Source: Galbula dea
Lineage: Eukaryota; Chordata; Aves; Piciformes; Galbulidae
Length of the DNA: 64,000 nt
Direction: 5' to 3'
Assembly: GCA_013399015.1 (NCBI GenBank)
Contig: VWZX01000877.1
Span: 106,612-170,611, forward strand
Shown: positions 34,876-47,700 of the stretch, piece by piece
Layout: every line of letters starts with the position of its first letter
Position numbering within the stretch: position 1 is the first letter of the stretch
Program-made: the position numbers and the translations under genes
Notes under the pieces: generated by a model
The model's database searches: none
What the model saw: only the letters and a program-made list of their open reading frames with translations
Told to the model about the DNA's origin: nothing

Positions 34876-37000
34876 TGAATGAGGGGCAAGGTTATGCAGC
34901 TTCCCTGGGAGAGAAGAGGCAACCTGAGCCCTGGGGCTGTGTTCTCCACAGCACACTCTGCTTGCTTGTGTTCTGCAACTACAACAAACTTGTTTTTTTC
35001 TCCTAAGAGCTTTCTGTGTCTTCTCATGATTGATATTAATGTGAGGTTCTTGGCTTTACTGGGCTTGTGTCTAGGGCTGTGGATGGAGAGGAGGACTGGG
35101 CTGCCTGCTCTGATTAGTGAAACTGTGGCTAAGATGGAAATTTTCTTCTCTCTTATTGCTTTGTGACTCCTTCCTCACTGAAATCAGTGAATCCCAGGCA
35201 GCTTTCATGGAGGTGGCTTCAGGAAGTGAGTGAGCAGTGCTTTGGATGTGTATTAATAAAGCGTAGAAGTCTGTGGGGTAGCAAGTGCAGAGCGTTTAAA
35301 CCCAAATTGTCATGCAAACTTCAGGCTATTAGCAGCAGAGAGGTTGAGGGGAAGGGAGGAGCCAAGCCCGTGGTGCTCAGAGCAGTTAGTGAGTTGTTGG
35401 GAGCACAACAGAAAGGAGATTCCCAGCTGAAGAGGTGGTTGGGTGCTGAGGTGGTGCTTAGCTGGGGGCTGTGCTGCCCCCACATCGACATGCAGTAGCT
35501 GAGTCAGTCAGTGGATGGCAGCTTAGCTTGCTTTCTGAGACTGTTTGCTTTTCCTATCAGCATGAGGATTGGGGATGGGAGGAAAGCTTCCTTTGAAGAC
35601 AACACTTCCACTGGGATTCCACTGAGTAACTGCCTTCTCTTGGGGGTTTGTTTGCCTTGGGGTTCAGTCTCCTGCTGGAGGAAGAAGCCAGATCAGTAGT
35701 TTGGGAGAAGCTCTGCCTTCTGCTGGCTCACAGGAGAGGAAATGTGCACACTTGACCTGGAAAACTTCCCACTGCCCTACCTGTGCAACCTGAAAAGTCC
35801 AGTTCTGAGGAGAAAAGGGCACTTTGGTCTTTAGTGCCTATCTTTGGCTCTTCTGCAGAGAGGCCCAAAATAGTCCTAGAGAGGCCTTTGAATGGAGACT
35901 TTTCCAGCAAGAGTGGAAGTGAGTTGATGCCTGGGGAGAGAGCAGAAAAGAGCAGGGGTGTGTTCTGAGGATGCCAGATCAAGCCCAGGCACTTTCAAAC
36001 TCCAGGCCACTCTGGGTTTTTTCCCTGTGGCCAATCCTGCTTCTGCCTGCCCTCCTGAGAAATTTCAGAGCTCTCCAGCTGGGCAGCTTGGAGCTCCTTT
36101 GAAGACCAGCTTTACCTCTCAGGCAGTCTCTACAACTTCCAGTTAATCCTTTCAACAGAATTGAATTTCCAATTAAGCTTTGCTAATACATTTCTAATTG
36201 TAATCTGCACTTGTTTTGCTGCTTCTGAGGCTCCACATGCTGAAGAGAGAGCTTTCTGAAGGGAAAAGCTAGCATTTGAAGAGAGCTTGGTGTGGAAAGT
36301 GCAAGGCAGCAAAAGAGCAGTTATCATGAACTCTTGTTTCCTGTAGTCATCAGATATCTTAGGGGATTTTTTGATCAAGAGGACACTCCACCCTTTGATT
36401 ACACTTCTGGGACTCAAATCTTTCTGCACTGAAAAAGGACATTTAAAAAGTGGATTTTGATGGACTGGGATTCCAGTCTCTAATTCATTGGGCAGTTAGG
36501 GCTGAAGTTCTCTCAGGAAGTTTGTCCTTTGCCCAGAGAAGTTGAAGTGTTGACTTGGAACAAATGTTTCCTTTGATTCCCATCTCCACAGTTTGGGCAC
36601 TTAGCAAGTCTGGAGGAAAACTGGAAATGCTTTTAGGGATGTGTTTCTCTTTTTGCTGTATAACTTGACTCTCTCCCTGCAAACACAGCTGTAAGTGCAG
36701 CAAACTGGAACCCAAGCTAAGTGGAAAAATTGAGGTAGTTCAGAGAAATGAGTTGACATAAAAGCAGGATCTGGAAGAATGTTCCATTGTTAGCAAGTCA
36801 GTCATAGTGTTAAATCTGTTATTTTTGAGCTCTTACCAGAGTTGTGTGTGTCCAGTTCCATTAACCAGAGGGAGGTCAGGTCATGTTCCTCAGCTCTTGG
36901 CTGAGTTAGGGCTGTAATTGCTTGTAATTCCTAATTACTACATGGAAAGGTAATGATTCCTTCCCTACCCCTAACCATTCCTTCCCTGGTAGCTGTGAGG

Positions 37001-37022
37001 ATGCTGCTGCTGCTGCTGCTGC
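37001..37022. repeat. (GCT)n trinucleotide run
   Basis: Seven CTG/GCT units in CRTC1 intron 1. It is non-coding here. Confidence 0.9.
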
Positions 37023-37867
37023 CTCACAGGTGGTGACTCTTGCACCTTTGCTTTTAACATCACTTCCCATCTGGCAAGCCAACAGCATGTCAACCTTTGA
37101 TTTGGGAGTGTTTTCAGCCAGTCTACTGATGCAGAAGAGTTTGGGGTTTAATGATGAAATTGGATTTTAACTTCAAATATTGTTTTTCTTTAAGTAGCAC
37201 CAGAGAAATGCTGGTGGAGGGGAAAATTACAGATGCAGTTAGGATCTGCCATGTGGGAAACATTTCTCCTGAAGAGGAATGCCAAGCAGAAATAAAAATG
37301 GTTTAACAAGCAAAAGCTTTTTCCTGACCAGAAGCTTTCTCAGGAAAGAACTGGAATATTTAGCAATAGTTTCAACTGTCAGGGAGTTATTATCTTGGCC
37401 ACATCATCCAGAAATGGAAAAGCTGTAATGTAGAGTCTCTTAAGTTCTTGTGGTTCAAGAAATGAATATATCTGGTGAGCACTAAGTAATTCATTATCAT
37501 ACTTCACTATCTAAACTCAAATGGAAAGCAAGTTGCCACTAATTGACTGTAACCCCAGGAGATGAAGCTGGAGCTGTCAGGAGACTTGTTAACATTTGAA
37601 GAGGAATCTGAATTTTTCTCTTCAGAAAAGACCTTTTTTTTTCCCTTTCCTCTCTTCAAACCTAGTCCCCAACCCCAAACTGTGCAGTGTTCTTAGGGCA
37701 CCTCACAAGGTACTGGTGCAGAAAACAGAAGTGTTCTCTTCAGTCACAGCCCATGGCTGCTTCCATCTTCAGAGCTGCTCTTCTTTGTGCACTGCTCTCC
37801 TTGCTAAGAGCTGGGACTCCTGGGTTCTCTCAGGGCAGGAGAGGGAAATGTGCAGGTTTAGTAGCAT

Positions 37868-38500
37868 CATAGAATCACAGAGTAGTTTAGGTTGGGAAGG
37901 ACCTTCCAGGGGCATCTAGGCCAAGCCCTGCAGTCAGCAGGGACATCTGCAACTAGAGCAGGTTGCTCAGAGCCCCAGCCAAGCTGAGCTGGAGTGGTTC
38001 CAGGGATGGGACATCTCCCACCTCTCTGGGCAGCCTGGGCCAGGCTCTCAGCACCCTCAGCATCCCCAATTTCTTCCTTCTATGCAGTTTAAATCTCCCT
38101 CTTTTAGTTTAAGCCATTTCCCCATGTCCTATCACTACAGACCCTAATAACAGTTTATCCTCATCTTTCCTATCAGCCCCTTTAAGTCCTGCAAGGCTGC
38201 AGTCAGGTCTCCCTGGAGCCTTCTCTTCTCCAGGCTGAACAACCCCAACTCTCTCAACCTGGCCTCCCAGGGGAGGTGTTCAACCCTCAGATCATTTTGG
38301 TGGCCTCCTCTGGACCCTCTCCAGCAGGTCCATGTCTTCTGCTGTGCTGAGGACTCCAGAGCTGGATGTACTATTCCAGGTGGGCTCTCCCAAGGGCAGA
38401 GCAGAACAGCAGCATCACCTTCCTTGACCTCCTGGCCATGCTGCTGGGAATGCAGCCCAGGACACACTTGGCCTTTTGGTGATCCTCAGCTTGGAAAAGC
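37868..38500 (-). mobile_element. CR1 LINE fragment, long copy
   Basis: Begins CATAGAATCACAGAGTAGTT, then GGTTGGGAAGGACCTTCCAG, CTGCAGTCAGCAGGGACATC, GCAGGTTGCTCAGAGCCCC, TCTTCTCCAGGCTGAACAAC, TGGACCCTCTCCAGCAGGTC and CTGCTGGGAATGCAGCCCAG. It extends past the usual truncation point of the other copies of this subfamily. Confidence 0.9.
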
Positions 38501-39675
38501 CTGAGCTGATGTGGCTGGTGTCATCTCTTCTGTTGGAATGACAGGAAGGTCTAACATCCCAGGCTGTCAACATGCATGTGGAGTAGCTGAAGAGGTGGGG
38601 ATTGGAGGCCCTTAGCAAACTGCTCTGCTCTGCTTCTGCTTGATCTCCCCAGATTGCAAGTGGCAGTTGTTGATGGTCTCCAATAAAAGGCATAGCAGCC
38701 TGGGAGCCACTTGCTGTTAGGAGGCAGGAGGCTGCTGAGAGGAGCAGACCCAGATCCCCTCACTGCTGGGATGATATATGATGGCAAGGACCAGCCCTCA
38801 GATTTTTACTTTTGGCAGAGATCTCCCAAAGTGTTTATCAGAGGGAGTGTTACTAAAATGAATGATCCAGCCAAGCCATTGAACAGGCTGCTTTTGGGGA
38901 AGGGCTTCAGTGTTTCCTCATCTCCACCTTTTACTGCCCTGGGAAGACAAATGGTCATGACCTCCCTGTTCCATTCTGCTTTGGGGTAGGTAGAGACTGA
39001 AAAAGAAACCATGACAAAAAGCAGAAAGCAACCTCCCCCTTCCCTGGGTGCCTTGGAGTAGGCAAGAAGAGGAGAAAGCAACACCTGTTGAAAGAGTTAC
39101 TTCAGGGTTTGGCAAGAATCCCAAGCAAGGCTTTTTTTAACAACAAAAACATATGTAAGGGCTAGGCAAAAAGCACAACTAGTTCTGATGTTGTGCTTTT
39201 TGTGATCTGCAGCTCTGAGGTAGAGAGGCTGTGACTCATGAAGTGATAGCAGCACAGAGCCTTGCTCTCCTTTCATCTGGTGCTTAGAGAGCACTGGGCT
39301 GGAATTGGGTGTCAAAAGATTGCAAAAGAGAAGCAGGGAGAGGCCCTTTCCTGCTCTTTAGGTGGGCTGCTTTTGAACTGGTTGGTCCAGCACACTGGGA
39401 GTGTTTTGTAAGTCCCTGGGCTGAGGAGATTTACCTGTCCTTCCTTTGCTTAAGGAAAGAAACCATCAGGCACTTTGTGGCTGATGTCTTGCTTGAATAG
39501 CTGAGGCCTCTGAGGGTGTCTGTTCCACAGGGAGGTTTCATCTCTGAGCTGTTGCCTAAGGTTTGGGTTCTTTGTAGTTCCTCAGCTAAAGCAGGAAGAT
39601 TTTGGCTGGCTGAGTGTTTGGAAAGTGGTGGCTTCTAGGGGAGATTGTGTGAATAAAGGGTGTTTAGTCTGTTTC

Positions 39676-40020
39676 CTAGAATGAATCCTAGAATGGGTTG
39701 GGTTGGAAGGGACATTAAAGATCATCTAGTTCCATCCCTCCTGCCATGGGCAGGGATGCCACCCACTAGCCCAGGTTGTTTAAAGCCTCATCCAGCCTGC
39801 TTTTGAATGCTGCCAGGGATGGAGCATCCCCAACTGCTGTGGGCAGCCTGTTCCAGTATCTCACCATCCTCTGGGGAAAGAATTTCCTCCTATGTCTGAC
39901 CTAAACCAGTTTAAAACCATTGCCCCTTGTGCTGTCACCACAGTTCCAGATCAAGGGTTCCTCCTGATCTTTAGACCCTCTTTAGGTACTGGAAGGCTTT
40001 CCTTGGGGTGATGCCATTGT
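39676..40020 (-). mobile_element. CR1-like LINE fragment
   Basis: Blocks are CTAGAATGGGTTGGGTTGG, AAGGGACATTAAAGATCATC, CCCTCCTGCCATGGGCAGGG, GCCTCATCCAGCCTGC and GTGGGCAGCCTGTTCCAGT. It is divergent toward its 5' end, so the right boundary is approximate. Confidence 0.85.
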
Positions 40021-41669
40021 CTCCCCCTCTTCAGGGACTGTTTGAATCTCTAGATACACATCTATAGCTGTACCCTAAGTGATGGCAAGATAGAAGCAGA
40101 CAGGTCCCTTTCCTCCCTGTCCTGTTGGGGTGCTGACCCAGCTCAGCATCCATGCCCACATCCTTGTCCTGTTGGCAGAAGACTCTGCACAGATCATGTT
40201 GTCAGCACAGCCTGAGCTCTTCCTGAAACATCTTCACCCAACCTCAGGGCCTTTGTGGTGATGCTGTAGAGGCAGGGCCACTCCTTCCCACCCTGCTGCT
40301 TCCTTTGCTTGAAGAAAAGTCTAAAGATAAAAGAAAAAGGAAGAAAACCCAAACCCAAAGAGGTTTGGGGATGCCACTTGGGCTTTTCTAGTGCTTGTCC
40401 AAACTTTGCTCTTCAAAATCCTGGCATTGTGAGGCAAAGGCTTTCAGCTTGCTTTGAATGAAACTCCAGCAGATTTGTTGATGTACACACTCCAGTACCT
40501 TAGCAACCAACCTGCATCTCTTCCAAGAGCTGAGCATTGAAACAATTCTTTGCTACCAATCTAGGCATGTTCTTGTATTTCAGCATGCAGAACCAGCCAG
40601 TTGACATCTAGTGAGGAACAACATCCATTAGAAACCATCTCCTCCTCCACGGTGGGAGGAGAGGGAGCTTATGCAAGCTCATTTCATTGCTGCTTTCATG
40701 GTAGTTGCTTGAGTTCTTGGAAGATGCATCCCTGGGAGCCAGGGTTGTTGTGTTCAGATGATTGCCAGTTCTGCTTAATCAGTGTGAAGCTGGGCTTTGG
40801 TGTGGTGTTAGGTGGAGATGTGCTGAGTGGGAGCATGGCAGAGTTGGATGAGAGCTGGTGTTCAATATTGGTGCTGCTAAACTAAAGGAAAGGAGAAAGG
40901 TCACTAAGGAAGAGGGTTGTAGCTCTTACTCAGGAGCTGTTGAGACACAGGGAGAAGGGACAATGAAAAGAAGTTGACTTTGGAGGAGGAAAGAAGCAGC
41001 TTGCTCTCTTGCAGGATGTTTTGTAGAGCAGAAGTGGGTACAGCTCTGGGAAGGCACGCTGAGTGTTGCAGGAGGGAGGTGTCACTCAGCACTGCCATGG
41101 GTTCTCTGCCATGTGTATTTGCATGGGTACCTGTTCAGTAAGGAATCCTTTGCTGCTTTTTCTCTTGGGTTGGTTTTCTGTGGCAATCCTGTGTGCCTTG
41201 CTCTTTCTCTGAGGCTTTTCCTGGTGCAGGAGAACAGAACACTTGCATGGTGGAAAGCTGCAGCTTGCTTTGACATCTCTGTTACCTGCATTGCTTACAG
41301 GGTTGAATGTTTTGTTAAACAGCATCCTCAGTGTGATGATGACTTTCTTGCTGCTCTGTCACACACGTGAGCAGCTGGATAAGTTGGATACTGGGGGTCT
41401 TGACCAGACTGCCCCAGGGCTTTTGAGAATAGCAGGTGACATAAGAACCATGTGGTTTCCTGTGGTGGTTATGTGTTGGAGATGGAGATGACTTCACACC
41501 ATCACACGAGGCCTGGGGTGGCCCTTTGCCAGCTGTGCTCTGTGGAGAAGGTTAACTTTCTCTCCCAGAAGTTGGATTCCAGCTGATGGTGTCCATTCTC
41601 AGCAATAACAGAGATGGTGTTGAGAAATGACTGAGTTGCCCTGACACTTTCCTCCTCCTTCTCTTTCAG

Positions 41670-41786
41670 CTGCAGCTGCAGAAAACCCAATACCTGCAAC
41701 TGGGCCAGAGTCGTGGCCAGTACTATGGTGGGTCACTGCCAAATGTGAATCAGATTGGAAACAGTGCCATGGATCTCCCCTTCCAG
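41670..41786 (+). CDS. CRTC1: CRTC1 exon 2
   Basis: Acceptor CTCTTTCAG, donor CAG/GTGAGT. It has 39 codons, phase 0 at both ends, from LQLQKTQYLQLGQSRGQYYG to NSAMDLPFQ. It continues the TORC_N domain after the CREB-binding helix encoded by exon 1. The SLPNVNQIG stretch is near-invariant in the family as I recall it. Confidence 0.97.
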
Positions 41787-44700
41787 GTGAGTTTAATAGA
41801 CTCTCTGTTTCTTCTGGGTGATTAATGCTGTGCCTGGATGCTATTTTGTCCTCCCAGGAGACCAGGAACCAGCTGCTGGTTCAGATCATAGCACCATAGC
41901 CTCAACACATCACCCCCTGCTCAAAATGATTGCTCTGCTGGAATGGAGTAAAGTTCTGCAGGGGGAGGGGTGGATGGTTTGCCTTGTGTCTAGCTGGTGT
42001 TAGATAGGAGTTCTCTTGTCCCTGGCCATGATGCTTTTGTGTCAGGAATGTGCAGAGGTGATGCAGTTTCTTGCTCTGGGGTGGAGGGTTTGTTTCCTTC
42101 AGTGCCAAACCCATAGTGAACTCTTCTGCCAGGGTGCTGTGGGCTCAGAGCACAACTGGAAGCAAATGATGCAAGGAGATAGGGAAAGCAGAGGGAGATG
42201 GGGTGTGGAAGAAGGTTTCACCATGCTGGTGCTTGTCTTCTGTGGGAGTAATGCATGGATTTGAGGAGAGGAGAAGGGGGAGTGGGACACAAAACCAGTG
42301 TCAGAGTAGTCACCTCTCTTTGGGCTGACTGAAAAGGAAATGTAGGCATGGACTGGCTTCTTTTTCTTTTCCCCCCTACTATTCTGACTCCAGTTAAACA
42401 GCAAGTCAGTGTTTGCTGGGGGTGTTTGGATGAAGATGTTGTGGAGTGGGTAGGGTTAGGTGATGGATGCTTTTGGGACTCCTGCTACCTACAGTCAGTT
42501 GATTTAGGGTGCTCAAAATCATGAACGTTTCTGCAGTAGTGTTCCTTTTGATAGGAGTTACCTTTCCCATTTGCATTTCCTCTCAGAAGGATGTGGTAAG
42601 AATTAGACTTTGCAGCTGATGGGTTTTCTGATGAAGGCTTAATTGATTTGGAGAAACACTTGATGATGTCCTCTAACTGTGCCCTTTGAAGTACATGCAG
42701 GCAGCTGAATTTGGGGAGGTTCAAAGCTTGGTTCTTGTGCAAGAGGAGAAGCAAAAGTCTGGTTTAATCTGGTTACCTTCAGGGAATACACTGCAGAGGT
42801 TTGTAGGGTTAGGAAGTCCTTAGCTTACTCCACAAGCATCTGGCCACTTGAAGGTTGTTGTCTTTAGTTTCTTGTTCAGCAGGTCCCTAGTTGCTGCTGC
42901 TTTTAAGCACTGGTATTGCAGTGTTTCTTCCCTAGTTGCTGGTGCTTTTAAGCACTGCTATTGCAGTGTTTCTTCCCTAGTTGCTGCTCCTTTTAAGCAC
43001 TGGTATTGCAGCATTTCTATGCTTGCTGGCCATTCCTGGTGGATATTGCCTAGACCCTTTTTAATCCTGGAACTACCAGAGTGCTGGAAAGTGAACATTC
43101 CAGAATATAGGAATGGCTGGAGGAGGATAGGGCAACAAATTGTCCTGGAACTCCAGGGTTTCCTGTATTTCTTCAGACAGACCCAGAGAAGGATCCACAC
43201 AAAGCACCCACCAAAGAAACCTGGTCCTGTTACAGCCAACAGTGACAGGCAACCAAATAAAGCCATGTGCCCGTGTCAGCAGCCAGTGCTTGCCAGCTTC
43301 CTCCCTTTGAAGCTGCACTAGGATGAAATTTGCCAAGAGATAACTGGTAGGAGGGGGAAGCCTTGTACTGGGTGTGTCTGGGGGAGAGCTGCTGAGAATC
43401 TTGGTTCTTTGCATTTTACAGCACAACGGAGCTCTGGCAGAAGCCCTGGCAGCAGTTCCTGTCTCTTTGGTAAACAAGCACTTAGGTTTGTGCAGATACG
43501 TATTTGGGGCTGGAGGGGCCCTGGCCCAGGCAGATACGTATTCCAGCACACCTGCCACTCCTCTGCTATGCACAAGTCTTGGTTTGAGTCACTGCCCCAG
43601 CTCCAAAGGAGTTCTGGTCTTGGCACAGAAACCCAGCTGAGTTCTGGTGTTGCCATGCATCCTGGTTTGGAACGTGCAGCAGTGATTCCTCTGCAGACTC
43701 CCTGGATTTGCTGGGGTCTGTCCTGTGGTTCCTTATCGTTTGGGGGTGGGGTTAAGTTGATGCAGGGTGGTTTCTTTTGGCACTGGCTTGGCCTGTGGTT
43801 GAAGCAGTCTTTCAGCATGTGCCCTTAGCCTGCATGTTAAGCTCCACTGGGAAGAGCAGAATGATTCCCCAAGTGCTGCTTGTCACCAGGAGGCACTGAC
43901 GTGTGAGCTCTCAGCAGGTACCACTCCTCTCTTTCCCTCTCATCTGCCTTGCTCCTTTCTATTGCTGAAGGCAATGTCTTGCTAAATCTTAAAGGGACAC
44001 TGTTGCTTCAGAGCTTTCAGCTTTTTCCTTCCTGTCTGTAATTCTCTTTTTAAAATCTGTAATGTTTTCATGCAGTCATGGAGGTTGGAAGAGATCTCTA
44101 GGATCACCGAGTCCAACCACTAACCAGCACTGCCAGGTCACCTCTAATCCATGTCCCTAAGTGCCACATCTCCAGGGGTTTTGAAGCCCTCCAGGGATGG
44201 TGACTCCACCCCTGCCCTGGGCAGCCTGGGCCAATGCCTGACAACTCTTGCAGGGAAGAAATTGTTCCTAATATCCAACCTAAACCTCCCCTGGTGCAGC
44301 TTGAGGCTGTTTCCTCTCATCCTGTCACTTGTTCCCTGGGAGAAGAGCCCAACCCCACCTGGCTCCAGCCTCCTCTCAGGGAGTTGCAGAGTGAGAAGGT
44401 CTCCCCTGAGCCTCCTCTTCTCCAGTTCCCTCAGCTGCTCCTCACAACACTGGTGCTCTAGACCCTTCCCCACCTTTGTTGTTCTTCTCTGGACACACTC
44501 CAGCACCTCAGTGTCCTCCTGGCAGTGAGGAGCCCAAACCTGACCCCAGGATTCAAGTGTTGGAGAGTTTTGATTCTGATCTCAAATCCTTACCTGTTTT
44601 TCAGGGAAGTGAAACAGTTGCAGTTCTTCCTTTTCCAGCTCAAACTGATGCTCAGATCTGTTCTGTTTTTTCACCCCAGTTGTTGACTCTAGCTCAGTGC

Positions 44701-47700
44701 CAGGTACCCTCCAGGGCTGGGGCTTTTCCTGAAGGCACAGTGCCTGCTCTTTGCTCCACAGTGGGTTTCATGGGGCTGGTTGCTGAGAGAAGCCAGACCT
44801 CTTGGATGTGTGACTCATTTTCTCAAGTGGTTGGATTCCCTTCTCATTTCCCTAAGCAACTTAGGGATTTGCTTGGGATCTTTGTTCCTGGAAAGCCAGA
44901 GAACAGCACTGCCCAAAACTCCCTCACTCTGTAAACTGCAGGCCTGTGGCAGGGCTTGCTCCATATTTACTTCTGCCACTGCCTCACTCCACTTAGATAC
45001 TTTTTTGCTCTGCTTCTACTATGGGAGTTGTGCCAAAAAGAAAACAAAAAAGAAAGGGGAAAACTTAAGTTTCTTAACTGGTTTTTTTACCTTCAGCTTT
45101 TTCTCTCCATCCTCATTGGCTTCCTTCTCAGTTGCAGGTGAGGTCTGAGTGCTGTGAGCTCCAGACCAGCTGCTCCATTTTTAGCAACATTGTGGTTGAG
45201 ACCACTGGCATAGGAAATTGCTTTTCCTGTTGACCTTCTAAGCACACATGTCTTTGCCAGTTGTGCTGCCTTTTTGGGGTAGAATTGATGGAACAAGAGT
45301 AGAAGGAAGAGTTGGAGACCTTTTGGTGTTGTTTTGGAGTGAGGAATGTTCCCAGCTCTTTGTGGTGCCACTTAGGTAGAACTAGGTTGTTGTTTAGCAG
45401 CTAAACCAACTCCAGTTGAGATGCCATGACCTGAGGTTTCTCAGTCTTCATACAAGACAGTTGTAAGGAAGCAAAACACCATGATCTCAGTGGCTGAGAG
45501 TACAGGAAAAAGCCTCTGTGCTCTCTTGCTAGTCCCATGTTGACATAAGCAATATTCTGCTGCTTATAAAGTGTTGGCCCTGGAACAAGAAAATAAACAG
45601 CACAGCCACTTTGCATCCCTTTCTGTTAACACAGGTTGTGTGTGCAGAGAGGGAGAGGAGGGCAGCAGTTTGCTAAATAGGAGAGGGTTTCAAATAGTAG
45701 AAAGACTCTTGAAGAAGTTATTGCAAACAGAACAGTCAGAAATAAATGTCAGGCTTTTTAGAAACACTAATTTACAGAGCCAAAGCTGGACACTTAAGGG
45801 AAGAGGGAAAAAGGAATGAGGGATGAATGTGGAAGCCAGATGGTTTCATGGCTTGGCAGACAGGACAGTGCATTTGCCACGTGCAGCACCTGAGTGGAGG
45901 AGGAAATTTTGGATTTCCAAACAGATGGTGTTGAGGGACTCAGCAAAGCTGTTCACATTGGCAAGCAGTGGAAGGCTGGAGAGCTTTGCTTTCCCCCCCT
46001 GAGACCCATAGATTGCAGTTGAAGTATGAGGAGGGCTTGACCATTTGGTACTTCCTCCCCCCCCTACACCACAGGTATGCACTGGGAAAGGCTTTTGCCT
46101 GGGAATGGATCCTCCCTGTCCTTTCTCTGCCATCCCCACTCTCTGAAACCACTTCCCGATGTGGAAAGGCTCTCCAGATGCTGATAAGGCTCAGGGTGGA
46201 CCCAGCCCACCTAGGTTCACACCCTGGCTGAGATGAAAGTCACTTCAAACCCACTGAATGCTGGGACCTTTTCCAGACAGAGGAGGAAGGAAACTGCTTT
46301 GCTTTTTTCTCCTTTTAATTCTCTCAGTGTCCCCTTAAAATGATGCTGATGCTAAAGGAGGGGTGAAAGGGAGCTTGGAGAGAACCTTGGGCTCCCTGTG
46401 CATCGTCTTCCCGCATCTCCTGCCCTTGCAGGCAAAGCTCTGGGTGTCAGCATGTTCCTTCTGGATGCATGCTGCATGCTGCACCGAGGGAATGTGGCCA
46501 GCAGTTGGCTGGAGGCTCCCTGGCTGCTGGTTTGGAGATACAAGGGTTGGAGAGCAGTGCTGATATCTGAGAGGGCAGGTCTAGCATGGTCTGCCTCTGC
46601 TTGGCTCTCATCTCTGGTGGGAAGAGAGGGCCTTGGGTACTTGCTCTCCATGGCTCTAGTGGAAGTGTTCTCGGAGGAGAAGTTCACCTGGTTCCACCTC
46701 TCCCTGTCCTTTTGGAGTTGCATTCCTTAGAGTAACACAACCTTGCATACAACCTGCCTGGGTTCTGGGCAGAGCTGCTCCCAGGTGTCTGTGTGTTGGT
46801 GTTTCTAACTGTGTGTGTCTCTCTCAGACTCCCTTCCAGTCCTCAGGGCTGGACACGAGCAGGACGACTCGGCACCACGGGCTGGTGGACAGAGTGTACC
46901 GGGACAGGAACCGCCTGGGCTCCCCGCACCGCCGCCCCCTCTCCGTGGATAAGCATGGCAGACAAATATCCTTTGGCTCCTCAGCTGGCAGGGATCCCCT
47001 CACCTTCCTCTTCAGCAGTATCCCAGCTTGCAGGTTTTTTACAGTTCCTTTCTCCCTCAGCTCTCAGCCCAGTTGCTTCCCCTCTCGGTTCGTGGCATCT
47101 GCTGCTTCTGAGCTGGGATCGCTCTTTGCCTCTCGCTGTGTCCTGGGCTCTGAGGGGGATCATGATCCAGATGAAGCTGAGAAAGAGGAAGATCCTTTGA
47201 TGGGAAAGGCAAGGCAAACCCAGTTTCCCTGGAGAACTGAGGGAATCCAAAGCAGGATAATTCTTTGCAGTTGATTGTGCATTTTAGTCCCAGTTGATTC
47301 ATCAGTTTCTCATTTCCCAAGCTCCATTGCTTCATGCCATAAGTGAGTTACAGCTTATTATTTCTGGCTGGCTTAAAGCATGCCCCAATCAGCCTGGCTT
47401 GATGGGGCTAAAGAGGATGTGGAAGAGTTAGATGCTCAGAGAGGGAAAGGGAGGATACTTGTCCTGTTACTCAGGCATGACAAAATCCAGAGAGTGCTTT
47501 CAGTGTCCTTTTGAAGTCCATATATCCCCCCTCAGGGACTCTGCTTATCTTTCTCCTGGGAGCTTAGTGGTTCTGACAGAGTGATTGGAATGATTCCTTA
47601 GGAGAAGGTTTCCCATAGGCTTCCTGCTGAAGTGCTGTTCTTCCCCTTAACTGGTGGCATCACGTGGACAGCTGTCCCTATGGCACTGTGTACCTGTCAC

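Larger units (their letters stand above)
22347..41669 (+). other. CRTC1: CRTC1 intron 1 (main part)
   Basis: About 19 kb separates the CpG island from exon 2, consistent with the large first intron of CRTC genes. It ends in CTCTTTCAG at 41669. It contains CR1 copies at 25608, 27328, 29152, 33780, 34598, 37868 and 39676, a GT microsatellite at 25068-25082 and a GCT run at 37001-37022. No coding exon was recognised, and the open frames on both strands are short and unrelated to known families. Confidence 0.75.
41787..46827 (+). other. CRTC1: CRTC1 intron 2
   Basis: A 5.0 kb U2-type intron (GTGAGT to CTCTCAG). It contains the 45-bp minisatellite at 42885-43019 and one CR1 at 44075-44552. No additional exon is needed, because exons 2 and 3 join in phase 0. 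Confidence 0.93.

Noticed and set aside
42848..43321. Plus-strand 157-codon frame across the 45-bp repeat
   Set aside because: It lies inside CRTC1 intron 2 and is explained by the period being a multiple of three. No domain is recognised.
46966..47274. Read-through of the CRTC1 exon 3 frame past Gln127 as a longer exon
   Set aside because: The frame stays open by chance, but the residues do not match CRTC1, and the family sequence resumes at 47664 after a complete set of U12 signals.
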